NCBI GenBank assembly: GCA_963805985.1
Contig: CAWDWG010000010.1
Coordinates: 1 to 64,000, forward strand
Length of the DNA stretch: 64,000 nt
Origin: Bog-257 sp963805985
GTDB taxonomy: Bacteria; Acidobacteriota; Terriglobia; Terriglobales; Acidobacteriaceae
Direction: 5' to 3'
Shown here piece after piece: positions 25,171 to 34,859 of the stretch. The notes under the pieces were generated by a model that had not been told where the DNA came from, made no database searches, and saw only the letters and a list, made by a program, of their open reading frames with translations. How positions within the stretch are numbered: the first letter of the stretch is position 1; each line of letters begins with the position of its first letter. The translations under genes were made by a program, and so were the position numbers.

Positions 25171-26034
25171 ATGCCGGCTACGCGGCGCACAAAAGACTCG
25201 CAGATCTCGCCCACGGCATCGCCCTTGTCCTCGCTTCAGCTTCGCGGCGAGTTGAGCGCCCGCAACCTTAGCCTGTGCGGTGGAGTCAGTCACGAGTCGA
25301 CCTGCGGCAACATCCCCAGCGTGCTGTACAAGGAAGCCGACGGCCGGCATCACAATTTCATTCCCGCTTCGTACCGGCGGATCCGCGCGTCGCCGGAATG
25401 GAGTCGCCGGCTGAAGAAACATTACAGCGGCACGAGCAGACTGGCATGGCCGCGCGACAGGATTCGCCGCGAACTCGACTGCGCTAACAGCTCGGACGCA
25501 CTGCTGATGAACATCTTCTGCTATCCCGGCGTGACCAGCCGAAGGTCGTTGTGTGCGCTGCTGGGCATCGAGCAAGGATTACGTCCGCGGTTCGGAGTGC
25601 GAGCAGGCTTACCGATGATCGGCCGAGGTGCGGATCGTACCGAAATCGACATGGCCCTGGGTCGGCTCTTTGTTGAAGCAAAGTTAACGGAAAGTGGATT
25701 TCAAACTGCGCGCCCGGAACTGCTGGCGCGCTATCGCGACGTTGCCGACGTCTTCGATATGGACCTGCTTCCGGTATCGGCCGCCGGATATCGCTGCTAT
25801 CAATTGCTCCGGGGCGTCTTGGCTGCAAATCACTGTGGCAAGTCGTTCCTCGTACTTTCAGATGCCCGCCGTAGTGATTTGATCGAGGCGTGGTTCACGA
25901 TTCTGCGCGCCGTGCGCGACTGCGAGCTGCGGTCGAGGCTAGGTCTTCTGACTTGGCAGGAACTCGCGAGCGCGCTGCCGAAGTCCTTGCAGAGATTTCT
26001 CAGCGAGAAATACGGGATTTTTCCGCAAGCCTGA
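25171..26034 (+). CDS. PD-(D/E)XK nuclease-like protein, orphan
   Basis: A 287-residue protein. The core TEIDMALGRLFVEAKLTE gives D160, E169 and K171, the order and spacing of a PD-(D/E)XK nuclease active site (D-x8-E-x-K). N-terminal residues about 30-95 are basic and contain SRRLKKHYSG and RDRIRRELDC, compatible with DNA binding. C-terminal helices follow (LIEAWFTILRAVRD). There is no adjacent methyltransferase or other restriction partner. It resembles restriction-endonuclease-like hypothetical proteins (PGN_0703 type) from memory; nuclease activity is inferred only from the motif. Confidence 0.65.
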   Translation: MPATRRTKDSQISPTASPLSSLQLRGELSARNLSLCGGVSHESTCGNIPSVLYKEADGRHHNFIPASYRRIRASPEWSRRLKKHYSGTSRLAWPRDRIRRELDCANSSDALLMNIFCYPGVTSRRSLCALLGIEQGLRPRFGVRAGLPMIGRGADRTEIDMALGRLFVEAKLTESGFQTARPELLARYRDVADVFDMDLLPVSAAGYRCYQLLRGVLAANHCGKSFLVLSDARRSDLIEAWFTILRAVRDCELRSRLGLLTWQELASALPKSLQRFLSEKYGIFPQA

Positions 26035-26055
26035 CACAGGCAGGAAGCTTTGCAT

Positions 26056-27852
26056 TTACTTCTGCGACGGCACAAACCCCTCCATCACTGCCTTTCGCAT
26101 CAGATCCGGCGGCAGCAGACCTTGCGCCAGGATGAAGTCGTGAAATTTCTTCTGATCGAACTTCACTCCTTTCGCCGACAAAGCTTTCTCCGTGTCTTCG
26201 CGCAGCGCGATCAGCTTTGTATAGCCGTAGAAGTAGCTGTTGGCCTGGCCCGGCATGCGATAGGTGAAGCGCTCCACTTCTTCTTCTGCGAAAGCGTGCG
26301 AGGAGACAACATCGTCCTGCAACACGCGATAGGCATCGGCGGTCGTGATCTTGCCGGACTGCAACTCGGGATCGAGAAACGCCCGCGCCGCCCGCAGCAG
26401 CCGGTAGTCCAGCGACACCAACTGCCCCTCCAGCGGCATGTACTGCTTAATGAGATATTCCGAATACAAGCCCCAGCCTTCGACATTCGTACTATTGAAC
26501 GCATAACGGACGCGCGCCAGTGAGACGCCGTGTTCCAGCATTGCGTCGAACTGCAGTTCGTGTCCGGGCCGTGCTTCGTGCGCAGTGAGAGTCCACGCCG
26601 CCGCGTCGAAGGTGAAGTCGTCGTACTTTTCCGATGCGGGCTGGCCCGGGCCGGCAGGAATATTGAGCGGCAGAACGAACGCTCCGCGCTCGCCCGTGTT
26701 ATGCAAGAACGGAGGAGCCTGCATGTGGGGTGCGGGTTGTTCGGCAGTTTCAGCCGCCGTAGCAATGCGAATTTGCGCGGGACGATCGGGCAGGGTTACG
26801 ATCTGCTGCTCAATAATGATTTTCTCAATCTGCTTGAGCCGATTTTCATAGAACGGCAGAATCGCGTCGCCGACCAACTGCTGCTTCTTCAGCTCGTGCA
26901 TGACATCGCGATAATCGCTCGACGGAAGGTTGCGCTGCTTTGCGATCTGCGCGGCGATACCCTGCATCTCTCCCTGAATTTCCGTGAAGGCCTGATGCGC
27001 CATCGCGGCGATCTGTTCAGGAGGAATGTCGATACCGTAGCTCTCCAACGCGAGTTCATACTTCTCGCGCGGCAAGCGGAAATCCGTCCGCGCTTTGGGC
27101 AGAACCGTTTCCCGGACCCACGCGTCATAGTCGACCAGCTGCTGCTTCAGCGTGGCATACGGCTCCTGCCAGCCAGTCAGTTTGTATTTCTCCATCAGCG
27201 AAGCAATGCCGTCGAGATAGTTCGAGTTGCGCGCCATCTCGGTTTCGATCTGCACCCGGGCGGGATAGATCACGCCCGGCTTGGCCATCTGCTCCTTGAC
27301 ACGCTGCTTCAGAATTTCCGTGATGGCGGTGTAGCCCGGATCGAGTCCGGCGTACTCGCGAATGCGCACCACTGCCGCAGGCCGGCGATCGCTCGGCGTC
27401 TGGACATCGAGAAGACTGTGCAGTCCGGCAAAGACGACCTGGCTGGCATTGATGAATGGCACTTCGTGGGCGCGCTGATAGTCCTGCATTTTGAAGTTGA
27501 GCTGGACCCTGCTGATCATGATCTGCAGGTCCTCGGCCACTTCAGTCTGCTGCTTTTCGGCGGCGGCAGCTTTCAGCTTCACCAGCGCGGCTTCGGTTTC
27601 TGCGCGTTCGCGATCCTCGTCGGCCAAGGTCGGCTGCCCGACTTTGTTGTCATACTGGCTCAAGCCTTGCTGCGAGGCAGCTTCGGGATGGTACTGAAAT
27701 GCCACATCGTTCAACAGCTTGGCGTAGCTGTTGCTGACGGCGATCCAGTTCTGAGCTGAGCTGTTCGCTGTTTGCTGATTAAGTTTGGCTTGTGCCATTG
27801 CTATTACGCCGAACACACCTACCGCGAAGAATATGCCCAGGTTGCGGATCAC
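26056..27852 (-). CDS. DUF885 family putative metallopeptidase, exported
   Basis: A 598-residue protein of the DUF885 family. An N-terminal hydrophobic segment (LGIFFAVGVFGVIAMAQ) acts as signal peptide. The conserved metal-site motif HEARPGHELQF is at 425-435, followed by EGWGLYSEYL near 475, a combination characteristic of the family and reminiscent of gluzincin carboxypeptidases. The start at GTG 27852 is supported by GGGAGGAG five bases upstream; an open frame extends 17 codons further without a ribosome-binding site. A periplasmic or outer-envelope peptidase role is inferred. It converges on the nuclease-like gene. Confidence 0.85.
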   Translation of the reverse strand: MIRNLGIFFAVGVFGVIAMAQAKLNQQTANSSAQNWIAVSNSYAKLLNDVAFQYHPEAASQQGLSQYDNKVGQPTLADEDRERAETEAALVKLKAAAAEKQQTEVAEDLQIMISRVQLNFKMQDYQRAHEVPFINASQVVFAGLHSLLDVQTPSDRRPAAVVRIREYAGLDPGYTAITEILKQRVKEQMAKPGVIYPARVQIETEMARNSNYLDGIASLMEKYKLTGWQEPYATLKQQLVDYDAWVRETVLPKARTDFRLPREKYELALESYGIDIPPEQIAAMAHQAFTEIQGEMQGIAAQIAKQRNLPSSDYRDVMHELKKQQLVGDAILPFYENRLKQIEKIIIEQQIVTLPDRPAQIRIATAAETAEQPAPHMQAPPFLHNTGERGAFVLPLNIPAGPGQPASEKYDDFTFDAAAWTLTAHEARPGHELQFDAMLEHGVSLARVRYAFNSTNVEGWGLYSEYLIKQYMPLEGQLVSLDYRLLRAARAFLDPELQSGKITTADAYRVLQDDVVSSHAFAEEEVERFTYRMPGQANSYFYGYTKLIALREDTEKALSAKGVKFDQKKFHDFILAQGLLPPDLMRKAVMEGFVPSQK

Positions 27853-28172
27853 TGCTCCTCCCGGCCACGCGAGCGGCCTTCGGGCAGTATAGAAGGCTTT
27901 CACGGCTGGTTGGGCTGCTCTGCCACGAGCAGCGTCAAAAGCGGGCTGACAAGCCTGTGCTCACCTTTCCCCGAACGCCTCGTCCAAATTGGTGATCGTA
28001 ACCTCCCCAGTTACATCGGACAGCGGCTGGGAATTGATGGGAATACGTCTTACTGGCCGAGCCGATTCTTAACAGACAGAGCCCGAGGCTTCAGCGATTT
28101 TGCCAACGCTGAAACGGCGCCGAAGTGTCGGCTCACGCAATCTTTTTGATTCTTGGAGGAGAAGGAACAACC
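27853..28172. other. Divergent intergenic region upstream of the protease gene
   Basis: About 320 bases between the divergently oriented DUF885 and HtrA-type genes. No clear promoter hexamers were identified. A strong ribosome-binding site (GGAGGAGAAGGA, 28155-28166) precedes the protease start. Confidence 0.4.
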
Positions 28173-29708
28173 ATGAAAGCTTGGCTAACGCGTGGATGGC
28201 AAGTGTGCCGCAAGCAGCGTGCAGCGGTCGTGATGACGCTGGCTTTGGCTGCTTGTTTAGTGGCTTACACCTCATTCCACACGGCGGGTGCGGGAGCCGC
28301 CGTGTCGTCTAATACCGCACCGCTGGATAACAATCAGGTCGGGGCATTGCTCTCGCTGGATCAGGCAATGGAAGCGGTCGCTGCGCGAGTAACGCCGGCG
28401 ATCGTCAACGTCGCCGTGACTTCGCGCGCGAAAGCTCAGCCGGTAGCTGAGGGCATGCCGGAAGGGATGCAGCAGTTCTTCGGTCAGCAATTCGGGGGCC
28501 AGCAATTCGGCGGCCAGGGAATGCAGTCGCAGCCGCGGATTGAGCACGGAATCGGCAGCGGCGTCATCATCTCGCCCGACGGTTACATCGTCACCAACAA
28601 CCACGTCGTTGAAGGCGCGACCGAGATCAAGGTCACGCTCAGCGACCGTCGCATTATGACGGCGAAGGTAGTCGGCACCGATCCGCTGACTGATCTGGCG
28701 GTGATCAAAATTGATGGCACGAATCTGCCCAACATTCCGATCGGCGATTCGGCCAGCCTCAAGCCGGGGCAGACGGTGCTGGCGTTCGGCAATCCGTACG
28801 GGTTCCGCTTTACGGTCACGCGCGGCATCGTGAGCGCGTTGAACCGGCCGAATCCTTACAGCGACGATCCGCACAAGCCGGGTCAGTTCATTCAGACGGA
28901 TGCGGCGATCAATCCCGGCAACTCGGGTGGTCCGCTGGTGAACGCTCGCGGCGAAGTCGTCGGCATCAACACGTTTCTGATCTCGCCTTCGGGCACGTTC
29001 TCGGGAATGGGTTTCGCGATCCCGACGCAGATCGTCGACCCGGTGGTTCAGTCGCTGGTGCGCTACGGCAAAGTCAGCCACGGACGCATGGGAGTTGGCA
29101 TCACGGACGTGACTCCGGAGAATGCGAAGTTCTTTGATGTTCACGATAACAACGGCGCAGTCATCACGCAGGTCGAGCCGGATTCACCCGGTGCGAAGGC
29201 TGGGCTGAAGGTCGGCGACGTGATCAGCGAGATCAATGGCAAGAAGATCACCGATGCCGGACAGTTGCAGATGGAAGTTGGCGAGATGACTCCGGGAACG
29301 GAAATTGCGCTGACGGTGGTTCGCGATGGCAAGACCACTTCCGTACCGATAACCCTGGTTGGCATGGACGGCAGCAACGGTGAAACCAAAGTTGCGGACA
29401 ATGCCAACGAGAAGCCGCGCTGGGGTGTGGGAATCGCCGATCTGACGCCGGACGTTCGCGAGCAACTGAACGCGCCGGATGATCTGCACGGAGCACTCAT
29501 CGAGCGGGTGCAGCCGGGCAGTCCGTCGGACGATGCTGGATTACAGCCGGGCGAGGTCATCGTTGGCGTGAACCGTCACGAGACCAAGAGCGCTGCCGAC
29601 GTTCAGAAAGCGTTGTCCAGCATTCCGAAAGGCCAGGATGCTCTGGTGCTGATCTGGGCGAACGGCGGAAATACCTTCCGGGTTCTGCACTCGACCAACG
29701 GAGCTTAG
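28173..29708 (+). CDS. degP: HtrA/DegP-type periplasmic serine protease
   Basis: A 511-residue trypsin-like protease with two PDZ domains. An N-terminal membrane segment (VVMTLALAACLVAYTSF) serves as signal or anchor. The catalytic triad is present: H144 in NNHVVEGA, D174 in DPLTDLAVIKI, S251 in NPGNSGGPL. PDZ1 covers about 305-395 and PDZ2 about 420-505 (HGALIERVQPGSPSDDAGLQPGEVI). A Gln/Gly-rich loop (FGQQFGGQQFGGQGMQ) near 105-125 precedes the protease core and may be the LA-loop region. It should degrade or refold misfolded envelope proteins. The start ATG 28173 is set by the GGAGGAGAAGGA site. Confidence 0.95.
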   Translation: MKAWLTRGWQVCRKQRAAVVMTLALAACLVAYTSFHTAGAGAAVSSNTAPLDNNQVGALLSLDQAMEAVAARVTPAIVNVAVTSRAKAQPVAEGMPEGMQQFFGQQFGGQQFGGQGMQSQPRIEHGIGSGVIISPDGYIVTNNHVVEGATEIKVTLSDRRIMTAKVVGTDPLTDLAVIKIDGTNLPNIPIGDSASLKPGQTVLAFGNPYGFRFTVTRGIVSALNRPNPYSDDPHKPGQFIQTDAAINPGNSGGPLVNARGEVVGINTFLISPSGTFSGMGFAIPTQIVDPVVQSLVRYGKVSHGRMGVGITDVTPENAKFFDVHDNNGAVITQVEPDSPGAKAGLKVGDVISEINGKKITDAGQLQMEVGEMTPGTEIALTVVRDGKTTSVPITLVGMDGSNGETKVADNANEKPRWGVGIADLTPDVREQLNAPDDLHGALIERVQPGSPSDDAGLQPGEVIVGVNRHETKSAADVQKALSSIPKGQDALVLIWANGGNTFRVLHSTNGA

Positions 29709-29717
29709 TTTGTTCCA

Positions 29718-29748
29718 CCCAACAAGTCTCAACGCGAGACTTGTTGGG
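29718..29748 (+). terminator. Hairpin terminator after the HtrA-type gene
   Basis: A perfect 13-bp stem CCCAACAAGTCTC/GAGACTTGTTGGG (29718-29730 and 29736-29748) with an AACGC loop, beginning 10 bases after the stop codon. No T-tract follows, so termination efficiency is uncertain, but a stem this strong should at least protect the mRNA 3' end. Confidence 0.7.
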
Positions 29749-29954
29749 GTGTCTCAAGTTGCCCCTGTAGTAATGGCGCTGCACTCGTGATGTGATGGAG
29801 TGCAGCGCGTTTTCTTTTGCGGGTGGAGCGGGCCAGAACCGCCGCTCCGCGGCTAACCGCAGATCCCTCGGTCGAACTGAAGTCCTCGGTCGGGATGACA
29901 GATCATAAAGGAGCTGGGACGCTGGCCTTCAAGGCCTGTTCTACCCGGGCGGCT

Positions 29955-31805
29955 TCAGCAACACGTCATCTTTTCTGTGTGCTCAACTTCCGGCGCGCCG
30001 AACGCTTCCTCGGGGACTGGCATTCCGTGCAACGTCTTCCAGCAGCGGCGTCCGCACTCGATCAGCGCCAGCACCACGCCGACTATGAAGATCACCATCA
30101 GCGTGGTGTCCAGATATCCTTGAAACATTTTCCCCGGCTTCTGCGCCAGCGGCAGATAAATGTTCTTGATCGAGAGGAAGCCGGCCGTCAGTGTGGTCAC
30201 GCCAACAAAGCACATAGGGACCGCTGTGATGAACGCATACTTTACTTTTCCCATGTTGATCAGGAACGTCGTGACAACCGCGAGCGCAATAGTCGCCAGC
30301 AGTTGATTGCCGGTACCGAACAGCGGCCAGATGGTCGAGATCGATCCGGTATAGATCAAATAGCCCCAACTCAAAACCACGAGGGCCGAGGTAATGAGAT
30401 TTCCCGGTAGCCATGCGGTGTTGCTGAAAGGCTTGTGAACCCTGCCAAGCAGTTCGTGCAAAACGTAGCGCGCCACACGCGTCCCGGTGTCGACGGTCGT
30501 CAAAATGAACAGCGCCTCGAACATGATGCAGTAGTGATACCAGTAGCCGGCGAGCGTCTTCATGCCCGGAATGCCGCTGAAGATCTGCGCCATACCCGTC
30601 GCGAGCGAGACGGCGCCGCCGGTGCGGCCGGCAAGCTTCTCACCGACTGCTGCGGAGAATGCATCGAGGTTAACCGTGTGCAGGCCGAGCTTGGCGAAAA
30701 CCGCCGGAGCGGAGTTGATGGCGAAGTAGTCGCCCGGATACATGGAGCAGGCGGCGATCAGCGCCAGGATAGCGACAATGCCTTCACACATCATGGCTCC
30801 GTAGCCGATGAAGCGCGCATCGGATTCTTTCCACAGCATCTTCGGTGTGGTTCCAGAAGAGATCAGCGCGTGGAAACCGGAGATTGCGCCGCAGGCGATG
30901 GTCACGAACAGAAACGGAAACAGCTTGCCGGAAATGATCGGTCCGCCGCCGTGAATAAACTGTGTAACCGCCGGGAACTTAATATTAGGGTGAACAATAA
31001 ACACGCCAATGATCAGGAGTGCGATGGTGCCCAGCTTCATGTAGGTAGAGAGATAATCGCGCGGCTCAAGCACCATCCAGACCGGAAGGACGGATGCGAT
31101 GAAACCATATAGCGCCATCAAAATCGTGATCTGATGTCCGCTGAAGGTGAGAGCACTCGCATAGTGAGAGGCGGCGAAAAAGCGGCCGCCCACCACAGCG
31201 CCGATCAGAAGAAGTACTCCGAGCGTGCTGGGCACACCGATTCTGATTTGGCCGGGAGCGCTCTTGAACATGTACAGACCCATGCAGACTGCAATGGGGA
31301 TCGTCATGGCGATGGTGAACACGCCCCATGGACTGGCGGACAAGGCGTTGACCACAACGATGCCCAGGCCGGCGAGCGTGACCAGCAGGATGAACAGCAG
31401 CGCAATCATCGTGACCAGGCCGGCGTAAGGCCCGACCTCGGTGCGGGCAACATCTGCCAGCGAACGTCCCTTATGCCGCACCGAAGCCACCAGCACGGTG
31501 AAGTCGTGAACGCAGCCGCAGAGGACGGCGCCAATCAGGATCCAGAGAAATCCCGGAGCAAAGCCAAATTGCGCGGCCAATGTCGGTCCGACAAGTGGAC
31601 CCGCTCCCGCAATGGCGGCGAAGTGATGGCCGAAGAGCACCCACTTGGGCGACGGCACGTAGTTGTGGCCATCTTCATACACGTGCGACGGCGTCGGCCG
31701 CGAGTCGTCCAGGGTGAGAACCTTGGCTGCGATGAAGGCGCTGTAATAACGATAGGCAAGAGCGAAGACGCACAAGCTACCCAGAAGGACGGGGAAGGCA
31801 TTCAT
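29955..31805 (-). CDS. cstA: Carbon starvation protein CstA (peptide/pyruvate transporter family)
   Basis: A 616-residue inner-membrane protein with roughly 16-18 hydrophobic segments. The family motifs YYSAFIAAKVLTLDD near the N terminus, GHHFAAIAGAGPLVGP at about 60-75, and FHALISSGTTPKMLWKESDARFIGYG in the middle identify CstA. CstA and its paralogue BtsT import peptides or pyruvate under carbon limitation. ATG 31805 follows GGAGG at seven bases. The C terminus ends in a short polar tail with two cysteines. It lies downstream of, and on the same strand as, a short-chain fatty acid transporter, with a 253-base gap. Confidence 0.93.
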   Translation of the reverse strand: MNAFPVLLGSLCVFALAYRYYSAFIAAKVLTLDDSRPTPSHVYEDGHNYVPSPKWVLFGHHFAAIAGAGPLVGPTLAAQFGFAPGFLWILIGAVLCGCVHDFTVLVASVRHKGRSLADVARTEVGPYAGLVTMIALLFILLVTLAGLGIVVVNALSASPWGVFTIAMTIPIAVCMGLYMFKSAPGQIRIGVPSTLGVLLLIGAVVGGRFFAASHYASALTFSGHQITILMALYGFIASVLPVWMVLEPRDYLSTYMKLGTIALLIIGVFIVHPNIKFPAVTQFIHGGGPIISGKLFPFLFVTIACGAISGFHALISSGTTPKMLWKESDARFIGYGAMMCEGIVAILALIAACSMYPGDYFAINSAPAVFAKLGLHTVNLDAFSAAVGEKLAGRTGGAVSLATGMAQIFSGIPGMKTLAGYWYHYCIMFEALFILTTVDTGTRVARYVLHELLGRVHKPFSNTAWLPGNLITSALVVLSWGYLIYTGSISTIWPLFGTGNQLLATIALAVVTTFLINMGKVKYAFITAVPMCFVGVTTLTAGFLSIKNIYLPLAQKPGKMFQGYLDTTLMVIFIVGVVLALIECGRRCWKTLHGMPVPEEAFGAPEVEHTEKMTCC

Positions 31806-32058
31806 GAAAGCCTCCAAAGATGAGTTTTCGCTGGGTTACCTGTGGGGTGGCATGGTTGTCGAGCCGGCGTGAGTTCTAGAGGAGCTGATCGGGCCAATTA
31901 GCTTCCCAGTTGCCGCATACTACACCGCGAGAGTAAGCCCAAATACCCTTTTATTGGCTTGGCGAACCTTCAGTCAGTGACGCACAACCTCAAGCGCTGT
32001 GACAGTGCAGGCCGCGCCGGCAGTCTGCAGTAGTCAAGAACTGCGATCGCGCGCTTCG

Positions 32059-33474
32059 CTACTTCATCGGCGGAACGTAAGGAATGAAATGCGCGAACAG
32101 CCAGCACAGAAAGAAGACTACCGGGATATGAACGAACATCTGCAACACTCCATATCCCACAATATCTCTCGCCTTCAATCGCAAGATGCCGAGCAGGGGC
32201 AGCATCCAAAAAGGATTGACGAGGTTCGGTAACGCCTCGGAGGCGTTATAGATTTGCACCACCCATCCCAGGTGCACCTGGTGCAGGTTGGCAGCTTCAA
32301 GGACGTAGGGCGCCTCGATGATCCACTTGCTTCCTCCCGATGGAATAAAGACGCCGAGGACCGCAGAGTATGTCGCAACCAGCAAGGGATAGCTGTTGTG
32401 CGTGCTGATGGAAGCGAACAGTTTCGCCAGCACTTCCGCAATCCCCGTTCCGGTGATCATTCCGAAGATCACGGCATAAAACGGAAACTGGATCAACACT
32501 CCGCCGGTCGCGGGAATGCAGTCGGCGACGGCGTGCAGGAAACGCTTTGGACGCCAGTGCAGCAGCAGCCCCACGGTGATGAACATGAGGTTGTAGGTGT
32601 TGAGGTCGAGCGCTGCCAGCGCGCCCTGCGGCGAAGTACGGAATACGTCGACCAGATAACAGATTAAGAGCGCTGCGATCAGGACGGTCAGCAGCGGGCT
32701 GTATTCCAGCCACTCGCCGGGCTTCGTCTGCGGCTCCAGACTGGTGCGGATTGGCTGATATTCGATGCCATACGACTCGGCGGTCCGGGCATTCTCCGGC
32801 GACGGAGTAGACAGCCACGCGATCACAACCGATAGCACGACAAGCACCGCTGTCATTGCGATGCTGGGCCATAAGAACAATGTTTGGGTAAGAGGGATCA
32901 CGCCACTGATGGCGAATAACGACGGTGGAATGGCTGACTTCGTCGCCATCAACATGGCCGCGGACGAGGATAGGCCCATCGCCCAGACTGCGCCTAGTCC
33001 GAGATAGGCCGCAGCTCCGGCGGCGCGATAGTCCATGCCTTTGACGCGAGGAGCCAGCTCGCGAACGAACAGTCCGCTGAAGATCAGGCTCAGACCCCAC
33101 GAGATGAGCGAGGTCAGCATGGAGAACAACGCGACCATGGCGATCGCTCCGCGCGGCGTCTTGGGAATTTCAGCCAGGCGGCGGATGGCGCGATAGACGA
33201 GCGGCGTCGAGGCCACGACATAGCCGCCGATGATGATCATCACCATCTGCATGGTGAACGGAACCAGCGCCCAGAAATTCTTGCCGCCCTGGATCGCCAG
33301 CTTGGCGGGACTTTGGTGCATCAAAACGCCGGCGATAAAGACGATGACGATTCCCAGCAGCGCGAAGACGAGGGGATCGGGAAACCAGCGCTCACTCCAG
33401 TTGGCAAGGCCGAGGCCAAGGCGGATGAGCCCGCCCTCGGATGTTGCTGCCTGCTTAGGTCGCGTCGCGTGCAT
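32059..33474 (-). CDS. atoE: Short-chain fatty acid transporter, AtoE family
   Basis: A 471-residue polytopic protein of the AtoE/TIGR00366 family, with about eleven membrane segments. Recognisable segments: WSERWFPDPLVFALLGIVIVF near 27-47, FWALVPFTMQMVMIIIGGYVVASTPL near 68-93, and FIPSGGSKWIIEAPYVLEAA near 370-389, the most conserved signature. Family members are thought to take up butyrate and related acids. No ato catabolic genes lie next to it, but cstA downstream suggests a local cluster of carbon-uptake genes. Confidence 0.9.
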   Translation of the reverse strand: MHATRPKQAATSEGGLIRLGLGLANWSERWFPDPLVFALLGIVIVFIAGVLMHQSPAKLAIQGGKNFWALVPFTMQMVMIIIGGYVVASTPLVYRAIRRLAEIPKTPRGAIAMVALFSMLTSLISWGLSLIFSGLFVRELAPRVKGMDYRAAGAAAYLGLGAVWAMGLSSSAAMLMATKSAIPPSLFAISGVIPLTQTLFLWPSIAMTAVLVVLSVVIAWLSTPSPENARTAESYGIEYQPIRTSLEPQTKPGEWLEYSPLLTVLIAALLICYLVDVFRTSPQGALAALDLNTYNLMFITVGLLLHWRPKRFLHAVADCIPATGGVLIQFPFYAVIFGMITGTGIAEVLAKLFASISTHNSYPLLVATYSAVLGVFIPSGGSKWIIEAPYVLEAANLHQVHLGWVVQIYNASEALPNLVNPFWMLPLLGILRLKARDIVGYGVLQMFVHIPVVFFLCWLFAHFIPYVPPMK

Positions 33475-33712
33475 GCCGGGTCCTTTCGAATCGACAGGGT
33501 AGGTATAGTAAGCCCGGAGTTGGAAATGTCAAAGGCTGAAGTAAACGTAGGGTTTTCGCGGCGACAGCCAGGGATTAGAGAGAGCTAGCCAAGAGTGTAC
33601 TGGCCGGCGTTCTTCAGGTTCGAGCGGAGCAAGTTGTTTTGCCAGAGACAAGGATTCATAATTACGTGTCGCTGAAACAAGCTGTTTAAATTCGAAGCCA
33701 AGGAGGCTCTTC

Positions 33713-34027
33713 GTGCGCAAGGCTCTAATGATTACGCTGGTGGTATTGGTGTCCAGCGCGTGGCTAGCGGCTCAGGATTCCGGGCAGATGGGCAAGTCGT
33801 CGGGCATGGCGACCATTCAGGGCTGCCTGTCCTCTGCCGGCGGGCATTATCAAGTCACCGACAGCAGCGGGAAGGTGTATCAGCTCTCCTATGACGCGAG
33901 CAAGCTGGCCCACCATGTCGGGCACGAGATCAAAGTTACCGGCAGCGTCGACACGTCCGGTGCGCAACCTGTTGTCAAGGTGAAGACGCTAACCCATATT
34001 GCCGACACCTGCATGGCAGGAAAATAA
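33713..34027 (+). CDS. Small secreted protein, DUF5818-like
   Basis: A 104-residue protein beginning at GTG with GGAGG six bases upstream (33702-33706). Signal peptide ALMITLVVLVSSAWLAAQ. The mature part is an OB-fold-like small domain: ATIQGCLSSAGGHYQVTDSSG, then KVYQLSYDASKLAHHVGHEIKVTGSV, ending DTCMAGK. Two cysteines, one near each end, may form a disulfide. This pattern matches small exported DUF5818-type proteins frequent in acidobacterial genomes; function unknown. Confidence 0.8.
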   Translation: MRKALMITLVVLVSSAWLAAQDSGQMGKSSGMATIQGCLSSAGGHYQVTDSSGKVYQLSYDASKLAHHVGHEIKVTGSVDTSGAQPVVKVKTLTHIADTCMAGK

Positions 34028-34162
34028 CTACACCGTACGAACGATGGCTTTAGCCGCTGATGCAGGCGGTTGCGGAGTTTGCCTCAGCGGCCTGGTGAAG
34101 CCGTGCCCTGATACATCGCAACTTGTGCGATGACTTCTGTTTTGAGGCTCGCAGGGGCAAGG

Positions 34163-34660
34163 CTAGCTCTTGACGCTGCGGGCGGCAACCTGCTCCGACG
34201 TTAGGCCGTAGAGCGGCGGGGTGGGGACATCAAGAATCGCGAGATAGGTGTAGATCTGGCCGCGATGGTGGATCTCATGTTCGACCATGGCGCGCAGCCA
34301 TTTCCAGACAGTGATGGGAGTACCGTCGGGAGTGGTGCATTTGTCATTCAGGTTCGTGAGGCGGGAGATGGTCTCGGCGGATTCGCGGTGCCGCGCTTCC
34401 ATGAAGGTAATGATGTCGTCGTAGGTGGGCGCCAGTTCCCTGCCGCAGCCGGTGTAGCGGCTCGGCTTGCCTTGCAGAGTTTCGGCATACATGTAGCGAT
34501 TGATGGCCGCGATGTGCCGACCGAGGTCGCCTAAGGTGAACTTTCCCGGACGATAGGACCAGTCGACTTGATCGGGCGGGATGCAGCGCACAACGCGCAT
34601 AGTGCGCTCGTGGATTTTGCCGAAGTAGTCGAGAAATATGCCGAGGTCGCGGATTTCCAT
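34163..34660 (-). CDS. DinB family protein
   Basis: A 165-residue cytosolic four-helix bundle of the DinB/YfiT type. The metal-binding histidines are expected at LGRHIAAINRYM (helix 2) and in HEIHHRGQIYTYLAIL (helix 4), where the HxxHHRGQ pattern is the strongest signature of the family. IPPDQVDWSYRPGKFTLGDL matches the usual loop between helices 1 and 2. Members include thiol-dependent S-transferases and many without known substrate. It is the second DinB-fold gene in the window; the other, at 9214, is exported. Confidence 0.9.
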   Translation of the reverse strand: MEIRDLGIFLDYFGKIHERTMRVVRCIPPDQVDWSYRPGKFTLGDLGRHIAAINRYMYAETLQGKPSRYTGCGRELAPTYDDIITFMEARHRESAETISRLTNLNDKCTTPDGTPITVWKWLRAMVEHEIHHRGQIYTYLAILDVPTPPLYGLTSEQVAARSVKS

Positions 34661-34859
34661 GATCGCACTCCAGCGTCATCTTAAATGTTAGGAGCGATTG
34701 GCGGTTGTCGTCGGCCGGGCGTGCGAGGGTTTAGGACAACGTTCTCAAATGTGGAAGTGGGGCGCCGATCGTCTCGCGCGTGGGCCGGAGGCCCACACTA
34801 CAGCCGGCCGGGAGGCCGCGCTATGTTACTTCGGATCGGCACGATGGATTACCGAGCAA

